Below are positions 36,720 through 46,772 of a stretch of 64,000 nucleotides of DNA, one piece after another. The DNA comes from Tillandsia leiboldiana (lineage: Eukaryota; Streptophyta; Magnoliopsida; Poales; Bromeliaceae): the NCBI GenBank assembly GCA_029204045.2, contig CM055060.1:54087459-54151458 (forward strand), given 5' to 3'. A program made the translations under genes and the position numbers. The notes beneath the pieces were generated by a model. The model was not told the origin of the DNA, ran no database searches, and saw nothing but the letters and a program-made list of their open reading frames with translations. Position 1 is the stretch's first letter. The number at the start of each line of letters is the position of its first letter.

Positions 36720-37440
36720 CACCATCAAAGGAAGCTTCAATAATGCAGTCTCGCGAAGGGGCGGTTTGGAGAATAATAGAAAAGTAGTTGCAAGAAGCAA
36801 TGCCCAGAATCATTCAACTACAAGCTTCTAAACCTTTTGGACTCGGAACAGTCGAGTCAAGTGAGAATTTTCTCTTTTTTTATCTTTAATTACTCTAAGC
36901 TTTGAGTCAAGTTTCATTTTGGTCCTCGAGAACTGAAATTTTACTAATACTCTAATTTAATCCTTGTTCTTTGAATACTGATTTGTTTTCAACTCTTACT
37001 TATCTGTTTGTTCGTACACTATAAGGAACTATAATTTATTGGTTCTGTATCATCTCAGTGCTTTAATTTAAAAACTCTAAATTTTATGTGTAGAATTGAA
37101 ATATACAGTGTAAAAAATAGTCAATAAATTATATTAGATGTAGTAGCAATTTATCCTCCGACAGAAAATATATAAAAGGATCAAATTGAAACTCTTTGAA
37201 GAGTTTAGGGACCATTAAATGTCGAAATTGGAAGTTCAAAAACCACAATAAAACTTGGTGCGAAGGTAAATAAGAGACTAGCAGTGCAATTTACCCTAAG
37301 AAAAACCTATCCTCTAGTAACTTAAATTTGTACCACTCAGTGCTAACAGAGTAATCGATATGAAACGTGAGGGTTGGTAATTAACGGTTAATGCTATCCA
37401 AATATCCTCAGTCATTATCGAATTACTTTTAATGTCATAC
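36720..37440 (-). repeat. Dispersed 0.72-kb repeat, inverted copy
   Basis: This is the inverted partner of 32055-32795. The two copies flank EF-hand gene A and face each other across about 3.9 kb. Confidence 0.75.
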
Positions 37441-37994
37441 TTTTTTGAACTGCTTTTTCTTTCTACATCATACTGACATGTACTGGATATTACAAATGGA
37501 ATTATCCGCCACCTTTCGTGGCAAGATCTTTGCAGAGTAGAGAATAAAGAGCCAGCTCCAGCAGGTGGAAGCACAAAAGAAGAGAATATTAAGTGTCGAG
37601 TAGTAGTTCCACTACCTTGGAATATATTCGCCTCTAAAGGGTTGTGGAGCTTATCCAATAGTCCTAAATTATTGATCCACAAATGAAATCTGTTTGTTTT
37701 TCTAAGATTACTACTACAGCATATTTTAATGTCTTCTGACTGCTGCTGCTATGCTAGCATTGCATTGGCAGGTGGAGATCGGTGAAGGAGTTGCTTGATC
37801 ATGTTCTTCCTCTGAACTCTAAGTGGGATGGCCTTCGAGAGTGGTCTCGAAGCCTATGGTAGTGATTGGGAACGCAAGCGTCGATCTCTCAGATCTCAAT
37901 TGTTGATCGAACTGAAATCGAGAAGTGTACAGCAGTTCTCGGTGAAATGGCCTCTGGGTGCTGAACGCTGCAGAAGCATGAACCTGAGCTGAAT
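37441..37994. other. Intergenic DNA with a possible gene scrap
   Basis: At 37772-37860 a splice-acceptor-like TTGGCAG precedes a short frame containing VKELLDHVLPLNSKWDGLRE. I do not recognise it, and no neighbouring exon is visible. The rest is featureless. Confidence 0.3.
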
Positions 37995-38146
37995 TCTTTC
38001 GCTGTAAATCCGTCTTCAGCCACATCCTAAAATGCTTAAATCTAGTTATTACATCCGATGTGGGACTAATTCTTTCGCTGTAAGTCCGTCTTCAGCCACA
38101 TCCTAAAATGCTTAAATTCAGTTATTACATCTGATGTGGGACTATT
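37995..38146. repeat. 76-bp tandem duplication inside TRIM end
   Basis: Units begin TCTTTCGCTGTAA at 37995 and 38071 and include TCCGTCTTCAGCCACATCCT. They appear to be a duplicated segment of the distal terminal repeat of the miniature retroelement next to it. Confidence 0.85.
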
Positions 38147-38488
38147 GGAGTGTCACAGATTTTTCCGTTTAGGCCTAACCATTAGGCGATGTAAGACTTG
38201 TCTCGCTAGCCCTATCATCTAGACCAGACTCAGCTGAGATTCGATGTAAGATTTGTCTCGCTAGCCCTATCATCTAGACCTAGACTCAGCTGAGACTCGT
38301 CACATACTTTTAGCTGGTGATTGAATCTGATACCAAATGTAACGATCCGGCCCACTACCAATAATAACTCATTAGGTCCAAACTACAGTTAAAAATGCTT
38401 AAACCTAATTATTATTATTAGTGTCCATATCTTTTACATATCGAATCACAATCTCATTCACATCCGATGTGAGACTATTGGAATGTCA
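37995..38488 (-). mobile_element. TRIM-type miniature LTR element, minus orientation
   Basis: The first terminal repeat is 38338-38488 (151 bp; minus-strand ends TGACATTCCAATAG and GGATCGTTACA). It is followed at once by TTTGGTATCAGATTC, a tRNA-Met-type primer-binding site (38323-38337). After about 180 bp of non-coding DNA a second, rearranged terminal repeat begins at 38157 (TGTGACACTCCAATAG). The internal part has a 55-bp tandem duplication (GTCTCGCTAGCCCTATCATC at about 38195 and 38250). There is no coding capacity, as in TRIM elements. Confidence 0.7.
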
Positions 38489-39800
38489 GATGAAGTATAC
38501 GAAGTACATGAAGTATTACTCCTTTTTAATAGATAAAAGTGCTTCTTGGCTATCAAAGAAACGGGGATAATAGTTTCCACTTGTCCCTGCTATTTTTAGG
38601 CTTCAGTATTGTCTGGAAATAAAAGCATCATTGAATATCCGAATCTTTCCTTGAAAAGAATAATCCCACATTTGGAATTAATATTACAGTTAGATTTAAA
38701 TAGTGCATTAGTTGTTTGTGGCCTGGGAAACAAATTAGATCTATCTAACAAAGATAGCAGCATCATTTCAGTTCGCTTACTTTGCTTCTTTTTATAGAAT
38801 GGATATGTGAACTGAACCTCCAACATTTACTCTCATCTAGCTCCCAATTTTTGGATGGCATAAAATTTTGGACACAAAATTCAACAAGAAAATATAAATA
38901 AAAGGACCAATCACAATCATGAATAGACAATATTCATAGGCCACGATAGGTCCCACACCACCATTCTTTGGGTTCCAATAAATATTACATGAGCTAATTT
39001 TTGGGCCCTTTCATCCACAGGTACTCAAAATTCGAAGTACCTAGCAATGTTCAAATTTTAAAGAGATTGGATCAAAATGTTAAGCTAATTTAACTTAGCA
39101 ATTATAGCGAAGTTGGAATACTCTAGGAATATGTAGGCCTCCTCATCCAGCGATGCTCCAAATTCAGAGTATCTAGTAATACTCTTGAATGGACTCGTTC
39201 GTCTAGTTGTTCAACTATTAATTCATCTGGTTCGGTTAATTTTTCACTGAATCAAATTAAAGTTCACTTCTTGGTTCAACCAATCTGACCAAACTGGCTC
39301 AGCTGGTTATTTTTTAAAATTCTCAATCCTATCTTCCAGCTGATACCAATCTTGACATGAAATTCTTCTGGTCTCATCCTTCTCTACCACTTTTGAGTCA
39401 TACGCTCCAATCGAACCAAACAGATGGAACCATCACCGTCTTTTTATCACTCCGACTAGAGATAAGAATCATAATATACCATCACATAGTTTTAGAGGGC
39501 TTGCTCCACGTACGAACTACCCCAAATGATAAAATCTACTTTATACCAAGTGTTAAGTACAAGTTTCTGAAATGGAACATCCGAATCTAACTTCATATAA
39601 CAAACATTGCCTAAACTTGGTCTACTAAAGGTGTGGTCGACCATCCCTTTGATCTGCTCTCTTGGTCTGAACTCTGTTGTATCATTTTTCTTAATAAAAT
39701 GATAAGATTAAAAGTTAAAATTGAATGAAGGAAAATTAATATGCGGTCCAAGAACTACACGGTGGATTAGGTCGAGGCAATAATTAATCTCTCCTCCATC
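38489..39800. other. Intergenic DNA upstream of EF-hand gene B
   Basis: No gene or clear repeat was seen. The last 150 bases before 39850 are homologous to the promoter of gene A. Confidence 0.5.
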
Positions 39801-39853
39801 TGGCCAATAACACCTAGCACTAGTGAGCCTCACTTTTTGGCCACCCTGACCCG

Positions 39854-39864
39854 TCTATAAATAA
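39854..39864 (+). promoter_or_regulatory. TATA box of EF-hand gene B
   Basis: TCTATAAATAA lies about 65 bp before the first ATG, inside a block conserved with gene A (TTTTTGGCCACC, then ATATGCTC, then CACAAACTCGA). Confidence 0.75.
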
Positions 39865-39925
39865 CTTGCCACTACCATATGCTCCCTACCACAAACTCGA
39901 GCATTAACAATTATCGACCTGTGCC

Positions 39926-40210
39926 ATGGTAAACAACAGGGCAATCAACGTTGGAAACCAGTCGATGACCGAGGAGCAGTTCCGGGAATGGCTCCGGCAC
40001 ATCGACCAGAACAAGGATGGCCGAATAAGCAAGGAGGAGTTGAAGGCGGCAATGGAAACCCTTGGGTTCAGATGCAAACGGTTGAGGGCATGGTGGGCAA
40101 TGAAGAAGAACGACATGGACCATAGCGGCTACATCGACACCGAGTCGGAGTTTCAGGCCCTAATGGAGCATGCTAGGAAGCACTGGGGCTTTGATATCAG
40201 GTCAAAGTAG
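39926..40210 (+). CDS. Small EF-hand protein B
   Basis: This single-exon gene of 94 residues is paralogous to the minus-strand gene A. Loop 1 (residues 27-38, DQNKDGRISKEE) is canonical. Loop 2 (63-74, DMDHSGYIDTES) has Ser at position 12 and Glu at 13, so the second site again lacks the normal bidentate ligand. The C-terminus EHARKHWGFDIRSK is unchanged from A. The first ATG (39926, GCCATGG) has a good context; an internal ATG at 39965 aligns with the start of A and would give the same 81-residue length. The role is probably calcium sensing; the partner is unknown. Confidence 0.87.
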   Translation: MVNNRAINVGNQSMTEEQFREWLRHIDQNKDGRISKEELKAAMETLGFRCKRLRAWWAMKKNDMDHSGYIDTESEFQALMEHARKHWGFDIRSK

Positions 40211-40283
40211 GAGTTACTACAAGTAGCTAGCTACCTTGTTTTCTGAAGTTGGAGGGAACATATAGTAGTAGTTCATAGTATGG

Positions 40284-40293
40284 TCTTTATCTT

Positions 40294-40378
<85 letters not shown>

Positions 40379-40389
40379 GTGTGTGTGTC

Positions 40390-40430
<41 letters not shown>
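40284..40430. repeat. Compound (TA)n (GT)n (GA)n microsatellite
   Basis: A TA array of about 85 bp is followed by GTGTGT and then GAGAGA tracts, starting about 75 bp after the stop codon of EF-hand gene B. It is probably in its 3' UTR or just beyond. Confidence 0.95.
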
Positions 40431-40434
<4 letters not shown>

Positions 40435-40743
40435 TCTTTCTCCTGTCTTTTGTATACCGAAAGAAAAAGTAAACTATGTAGAAGTATGTATATAGAAGTT
40501 AGTTTGTTGAATGGTTTTTCTCCCTTTTTTTTTTTTTTTTTTTGGGGTATACTGAAAGAAAAAAGGGGTAATTTAAATATGTAGAAGTTTGTAGTATGGT
40601 TTTTCTCCTTTGTGTGCCCTTTATGTAAAGAAAAGACTTCTAATGAAGATGTGTACTTTTAAGCAAACTTTCTTATTTTTTTGCAAATTTTATTTCCTTA
40701 AATGGTGTAGCATAGAATATTTTGGGTAGTGAAACAACCTCTT
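40431..40743. other. Downstream flank of EF-hand gene B
   Basis: AT-rich, with a T run at 40527-40543. Two partial copies of a GTAGAAGTTTG-TA-TGG / TTTTTCTCC motif suggest local duplication. No gene. Confidence 0.45.
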
Positions 40744-40761
40744 AAAGTATGCATCCATGAA
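40744..40761. repeat. LINE target-site duplication, left copy
   Basis: AAAGTATGCATCCATGAA is repeated exactly at 42712-42729, flanking the LINE. Confidence 0.93.
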
Positions 40762-40764
40762 GCC

Positions 40765-42536
40765 TTGGCGCCAACCAGAAATGGTGTGGGTGGATCGAAC
40801 AGTGCACCGCCAACGGCAAACTCGCCGTCTTGGTCAACGGCACCGCCACTGGCTGGTTCAAAATGAAGAGGGGACTACGACAGGGCGACCCGCTCTCACC
40901 TTTCCTCTACCTCCTTGTCGCTGAAGGGTTGGCGCGTTTGACTAACAGAGCTGTCCAGAAGAATCTTCTAACTGGAGTCGGCCCCTCGCGGGACTCTGAA
41001 GTCTCCCTGATCCAATTCGCGGACGACACTTTCTTCTTCTGCAAGGCGCGGGCGAGACAAATCCGTAACCTGCGCTTCATTTGGGACATCTTCGCCTGGG
41101 CGTCCGGCCTCAAAGTAAACTCGTCTAAGTCGGAGCTTCTTTATTTGGGAAGCACTAACAACAAAGGAGAGCGACTTGCAAGGCTACTGAATTGCAAACT
41201 TGGTTCGCTCCCGATCAAGTACCTGGGTCTGCCTCTTGTTAAGGGCACCACCCCCAGCCAAGATTGGCAAGCCTTAATCTCCAGGATAGAGCGGAGGATC
41301 GACGGTTGGCAAGCTAAACTGCTCTCCTATGGGGGCAGGCTGACTCTTGTCAACTCGGTGCTCTCCAACCTTCCGCTGTTCTTCTTCTCGGTCTTCCGTG
41401 CCCCAGCGTGGGTCATCAAAAGAATCGATGCGCTTCGACGTGCCTTTTTCTGGAGCAGCCAGAGAGCCACGTCGGGGGGAAGGTGCCTGGTCAACTGGAA
41501 AACGGCCTGCAGGCCCAAGAATGACGGGGGGCTTGGCATCTTGAGTTTGGACAGCATGAACTCTGCTCTTCTGGCCAAATGGTGGTGGAGGTTTTTCTCC
41601 ACGGAAGCACCCAGCTGGGTTACGCTCGTCAGGGACCTCTACTACGCCCGACGAAGACCGCTGAGTGAGGGAGCATCCTTCAAACCTTACTCACACTGGT
41701 GGAGAAGTGTGCTGCGCACGAGGGAAGTCTTCAAATGCGGCTCGACACGCTCGGTAGGGAACGGCGCACTGACTAACTTCTGGACTGACCAATGGGTTGG
41801 AAACTCTTCGCTATCGACACAATTCCCGAGTATTTTCGCCCGAGCTATCAACAAAAATCTTCGGGTTAAGGACTGCTTTGACCAACTCGGTTGGAAGTGG
41901 GCCGCGATTCTAGAGGGCGTACATGGGGGGTCCACAAGCACCGTCGACTCTATCCGGGACCTACAGAGGACTATAACCAACCTGTCCCTAAATGCCACCA
42001 ATGACATTGTTCTCTGGCGATGGACCACCTCGGGGATTTTCACGGTCAAATCACTTTACAGTTTCCTGCAGAGCAGCGGGGTTACCGACGACCGGTTCAT
42101 CCGACTCTGGACCATCAAGACGCCGCTCAAAGTCAAAATCTTCGTCTGGCTCGTGCTCCGGGGAAGGGTCCTCACTAGGGACATACTCCATCAAAGGAAC
42201 TGGGACGGACCAACCTGCTGCGCCATCTGCCTCGGTCAACCGGAAAACGCTGACCACCTCTTCCTCTCTTGCCCCTTCACCAGCGCCCTGCTGCAGGTCC
42301 TGCTCCCTAATAAAGCTGGCCTCCTGAGCTGCTCTACCGCCGCCTCTCTTTGGGCTGCGGCCTCGCAGTTGGGCGGGGCCTGGGGCAAAGGGACGCTAAC
42401 CACTTTCGCGGCTACCTGGTGGGCGATCTGGCTTGAACGGAACAGGCGGGTCTTCGACAACAAGAGCCGTAGCCTGCCCGCTATCCTCGCCGATGTCAAA
42501 TCTTCTCGCAAGGCCTGGGGTCTCTCCTGCCCCTAG
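40765..42536 (+). pseudogene. LINE ORF2 C-terminal part (RT plus zf-RVT)
   Basis: The frame is open through the whole element, about 590 codons, with no start codon of its own because of 5' truncation. It contains KWCGWIEQC, GLRQGDPLSPFLYLL, the catalytic LIQFADDTFFF, YLGLPLVKG, GWQAKLLSYGGRLTLVNSVL and the zinc-binding segment CCAICLGQPENADHLFLSC. These are the hallmarks of plant L1-type reverse transcriptases. ORF1, the endonuclease and the N-terminal part of RT are missing, so it cannot move itself. It is closely related to the copy at 44290. Confidence 0.93.
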
Positions 42537-42545
42537 CGTGTAGTT

Positions 42546-42546
<1 letters not shown>

Positions 42547-42619
<73 letters not shown>
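42547..42619. repeat. 73-base T run in LINE 3' UTR
   Basis: An uninterrupted T tract starts ten bases after the LINE stop codon. The related copy has a 29-base T run at the same place (45112-45140). Confidence 0.9.
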
Positions 42620-42729
42620 CGGGTCAGCCTCCGGCGACCCATCTGCTAAGTTCATCCTCGCCATGAATGAAGCGGCAGCATGCTGCCTTTCTCTCAAAAA
42701 AAAAAAAAAAAAAAGTATGCATCCATGAA

Positions 42730-44019
42730 CCAGTCAAAATCCTTCACATGTATATTAATATATCAACTATCCATAAGTTGCCTGTGGCAATATTTTTTTG
42801 CTTTGGGGCTCAATGATTCTTCTGCTTTCCATACATTTCAGATCTATAGTAATGCATAAAACTCTAAACTTTTTTGTTGGCCATAAATTATGCTAGTAAG
42901 AGTACTACTATATATATGTTTTCCTACTAGTTGTTGGTGTATAAGCATGCATGATTTGAAGGTTAATTAAAATACCACATAAGTTTGCTAGTACATCTAC
43001 TGCTTGTAAAAGGCGGTTTGTGGAGGTTCTAAAGAATTTCCCTTCTAGCTAATAAAATAGATATGGATAAACTTACAGGACGACCAATAAATACTTATCA
43101 TGAAGCAGAGAAACAAACAGTATTTACTGAGATATTGAACCAATTATTTTTTTATCATCATTAGGCCTTTATACAGGAAAAAGGAGAAAGTCCTCACTGT
43201 AAGAGATGTTTCATTTAGAAATAATAATATCCAATTAAATATTTTTATTTATAAAGGAATAAGAATAAAAGTTTTCTTTGACATCGAATCAATTTAGAGT
43301 AATCATCTTATCTATGATTAAACATTCATCATCACACAACTTTAAAAAATTGTGTTAGAAAATGTTGCAAATTAGCTTATGACGTTGGTGATCGAGTACC
43401 CTACGATCATGCAAGTAGTACTAGTAATATATTATTATTAACTTAGTTAGAAGTAGACTATATTGTGTAAATAGTGTAGTAGATGAATTTATGCAAGTAG
43501 CAGGCTTAAATTGTGGAGTTCACAGTTACAACTTTTTAAGAACATGTCCGTAGTGAATATAGTGAAGAACATGCAGTAATTAAGTTGGGTTGTTTTAATC
43601 CTCAAGCTTTCTTTTTCTGTTTGAAGTCGTGTTTGTAACCTTATAATTCATAAAGTTTTGAATTAAAAATATATGCTTCTTACATTATATTGATGTAGTA
43701 AATTTTGTTGGTGAGCATTAATCTATTTTTAGAAAGTTTCTTCTATACAATTTTTGGTATTAGAGCTCCGTTACAATCAAAGCAGGTCGTTATGATATTT
43801 CCTAATAAAGGTCTATCGCTGCAGCAAGAAGCACTTAGAAGGTTCACTAACTTCTAGTAAGTTGAAAGGTATAAAAAGAGAGGTATATTTTCATTATACT
43901 TGTTTCCATCATAAGTAGTGTAAGTGCTCTTTAATATCTCTTAATCCTTGGTTTCAATTTTTAAGGGAGATAGTTTGGAGTATCAAAATGTGACCTTTCT
44001 TCATTTTCTAAAATTTTTA
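42730..44019. other. AT-rich intergenic DNA with a possible copia relic
   Basis: No gene. TTTTTGGTATTAGAGCTCC at 43753-43771 resembles the end of a copia LTR plus its primer-binding site (one or two changes), and the preceding 150 bp may be a decayed LTR. Confidence 0.35.
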
Positions 44020-44090
44020 TTTTTTTTGAGGGAGAAAGATAGTATGCTACCCGCTTCGTTTATTTTGAAATAAATTTAGCTGAAAATGTG
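44020..44090 (-). mobile_element. LINE 3'-tail relic
   Basis: On the minus strand this reads a tail of the type AACGAAGCGGGTAGCATACT...TCTTTCTCCCTC followed by A, matching the tails at 42625 and 45141. Confidence 0.5.
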
Positions 44091-44289
44091 AAACAACTAG
44101 TAGAGTATGGTAATGCCTTTTGCCACTTGCGTTAAAGACGGTCCATATTTAGGATCTAGTTGAGGGTGGTTATGCACAAACAAAAAATTCAAAAGGTACA
44201 GATAAAGACGAAATATCAAAAGAAGAGCCTCCCAAGAAAAAATGCAAGGGCATTTCTTGTGTTGCAACACGACACAATTTTTCTTAAAA

Positions 44290-45108
44290 ACGAAAGACCT
44301 GTTTACCTGCAGCACCTCTCGTTCGGTTGGCGACGGTCGTTGGACGAATTTTTGGTCAGACATCTGGTTAGAGAACACCAGCCTGCTCTGCCTCTTCCCT
44401 CGCATTTACGGGGAGGTGCGCAACAAAGCCTGCCGGGTTTCTGATAGCTTTGGCCGTAATGGCTGGAGAAGGAGAAGGACCCTGGCAAGATTCACTCCTA
44501 GCAACGCGCAGGACAGAGTTTCGCTACAGAGCCTTTCCGGCATCCTATCAGGTGCCCGCCTTACGAATAGAAGGGACCTTTTCAAATGGAGATGTTCAAA
44601 TTCTGAAACCTTCTCGGTGAAATCCATGTACCGCTTCCTGCAGGACACTGGCGTGCGGGAAAGTAGCTTTCAGAACCTTTGGGGTATCAAAACCCCTCTG
44701 AAAGTTAAAATTTTTATCTGGCTGGTTCTCAAACGTAGGGTGCTTACACTGGATAGACTCCTTAAATAGGGGTGGTCGGGGGATACCAAATGCATCTTCT
44801 GCTCGTGCACTGTGGAAACGGCTGACCACCTTTTCGCTACTTGCGAGGTCGTAAGACTACTGCTGGACTGCCTGCTCCCCAACAATGCAACTGCCCGATG
44901 CTGCTTCTCGGTTAACCTGCTGTGGGACGCGTGTGCGAGCAGCGAGAACTCTAGAGAGCAGGGGGACCTCATCGCCATCGCGGCAGCCTGGTGGTCCGTC
45001 TGGTTGGAACGGAACAGTAGGAGGTTTCAGTCGGCCTCTTGCCTCCCGGGTCAACTCTGCTCCTCCGCCCGTGACTTGTCTTTGTCCTGGGTTTTGGCCC
45101 GCCCGTGA
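44290..45108 (+). pseudogene. LINE ORF2 C-terminal remnant with one stop
   Basis: The frame encodes SVGDGRWTNFWSD, KWRCSNSETFSVKSMYRFLQ, GIKTPLKVKIFIWLVL and, after an in-frame TAG at 44767, the zinc-binding segment CIFCSCTVETADHLFATC and AAAWWSVWLERNSRRF. The frame is the same on both sides of the TAG, so a single base change broke it. RT catalytic motifs are absent through truncation. Confidence 0.88.
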
Positions 45109-45140
<32 letters not shown>

Positions 45141-45235
45141 CGTTCCTGCTCCGAGACCTGGTTGTCTCGACCCTTGTAGCTAAATTCATACTTCCAATGA
45201 ATGAAACGGAAGCATGCTGCCTTTCCCTCAAAATT
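44290..45235 (+). mobile_element. Second 5'-truncated LINE copy
   Basis: It belongs to the same family as 40762-42711 and keeps the same 3' order: stop codon, T tract (45112-45140), tail ending GAAGCATGCTGCCTTTCCCTC, then a short A stretch. It begins within the C-terminal half of ORF2. I could not identify target duplications, so the 5' boundary is approximate. Confidence 0.8.
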
Positions 45236-45239
45236 TTTT

Positions 45240-45925
45240 TTTTCTCAAATTGCAAACACTACCAAATCAAATAAAGCTTGGACAATTTTGAAACAAGAAT
45301 ACTAAGAAAATGACTGGATATGCACAATTAGGCTGCAAACTCCCAAAATAAAATTTCAAAAAAAAAATTACATGAAAATATCAAAAATATGCAATAATAC
45401 TTTTATCGAGTTGCTATTATTATTAATCAGATAGAACTATTGGTGATGATATTTCTAACACGAAAGTTGTTGAACAAAATTTGAAAAATCTTTCTTTTAA
45501 ATTTAATCATACTGTCGTCACTACAGAGGGGTCGGAGGATGTATTGAAATATTTATTTAAGTAATTAATAAGTTGTTTGTTAGCTCATGAACAGCTAGTA
45601 AGACGATTGCTTGAGAAAAGTGCAGAAAAAGTGTTTTAATTCATGAGCGACGCAAAGTACAGAGCATGATCACGGATGAGTATATTTGTGGCGACTCACA
45701 AAAAGAATTTGAAGGGAATGTTAAGAGAAGAGCCGAAAAGTGGTTCGCCGTAACACCTAGTGGGTAAGAGATTGAGTTCAAGAAAAAATTCTTTGATTTT
45801 CATGCCAAAAGAAAAGATTATTAAGAATCCATATATGAATAATCTCATATGTAGTGCGATAATACTAACAACACTAATAAATTAATGTGTTGTATCTTAA
45901 TCATCCACAATCAAGGAGTGCAAAA
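45240..45925. other. AT-rich intergenic DNA
   Basis: I see no supported gene or repeat in this stretch. Confidence 0.45.
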
Positions 45926-46387
45926 TTTGGAATAAATGAAATGAAAAAAAATATTCAAGCACAACTACAATAAGACAAGAAAATTTACGTGGTTCACCTA
46001 AAACCGGGCTATATCCACGGATACGGAGAGATCAAATCCACAATCAAATTGAGCAGATTACAAGATTTAGTTAGAAATTACTAATCTATTACAATGGACA
46101 AGCAACCTTTCAATTGAAAAAACCTTCTTGCTACACCTTCTTTGAAACATCTTCCGATTCCACGAATCCCGTTTCGAAATGCCTCTTAAAATTCCTCCAA
46201 TCAATCTTGAAATTTTGAATCAAGCAAAAAGAACAAAAAAATTCTCTTTTTACCGGCTCTCTCTTTACAGTTCTTCAATATTACATAAAAGAAACCCTAG
46301 AGAGTAAAAGAGAATTCTATATATACTATATCCAATAGAATCCGTCTTATAATCCCACTTGACCCAATCCTACTTGACCTAATATGC
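45926..46387 (-). mobile_element. Decayed copia-type LTR
   Basis: AAATTTACGTGGTTCACC, TATATCCACGGA and the rest of the layout resemble the copia LTR at 8380-8440 (AATTACGTGGTTCGGCC, GTCCACGGAC). Both ends are unclear; the TRIM element at 46388 abuts its right edge. Confidence 0.45.
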
Positions 46388-46772
46388 TGTGACACCCCAA
46401 TAGTCCCATATCGAATGGAAATGAGATTGTGATTGGGCATATAAAAGACAATGGACACTAGTAATAATAACTGGACTTAAGCATTTTAAAATGTGGTTTG
46501 GATCCAACGAGTTATTATTACTAGTGGGTCAGATCGTTATATTTGGTATCAGAACCAATCACCAGCCGGAAGTATGTGATGAGTCTCGACTGAGCCCGAG
46601 TCTAGATGACAGGCTATCGAGACAAGTCTCACATCGCATGGTGATCTTGGGTTATGCATGTGATTGGACTCACGAGAACGTCAGGCCTAAACGGACACTA
46701 CTAATAATAACTGAACTTAAACATTTTGGTCGATCCAACGAATTAATATTGCTGGTGGGCCGGATAGTTACA
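46388..46772 (+). mobile_element. TRIM-type miniature LTR element, plus orientation
   Basis: This is the same family as 37995-38488. The first terminal repeat is 46388-46541 (TGTGACACCCCAATAGTCCC ... CAGATCGTTATA). The primer-binding site TTTGGTATCAGAACC follows at 46542-46556. A non-coding interior of about 150 bp leads to a second terminal repeat that has lost its first half (46693-46772, ending GGATAGTTACA). Confidence 0.7.

Larger units (their letters stand above)
40762..42711 (+). mobile_element. 5'-truncated LINE with 18-bp target duplication
   Basis: The element starts within the RT palm region and ends in an 18-base A tail next to the right duplication. After the stop codon comes a 73-base T run, then a 75-base tail (GGGTCAGCCTCC...GAATGAAGCGGCAGCATGC...TTTCTCTC) and poly(A). 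The exact duplication and a frame without stops mark it as a recent insertion. Confidence 0.93.

Noticed and set aside
44160..44280. Short frame with Lys-rich KEEPPKKKCKG
   Set aside because: Only about 35 codons, no homologue that I recognise, no splice context, directly before a truncated LINE.
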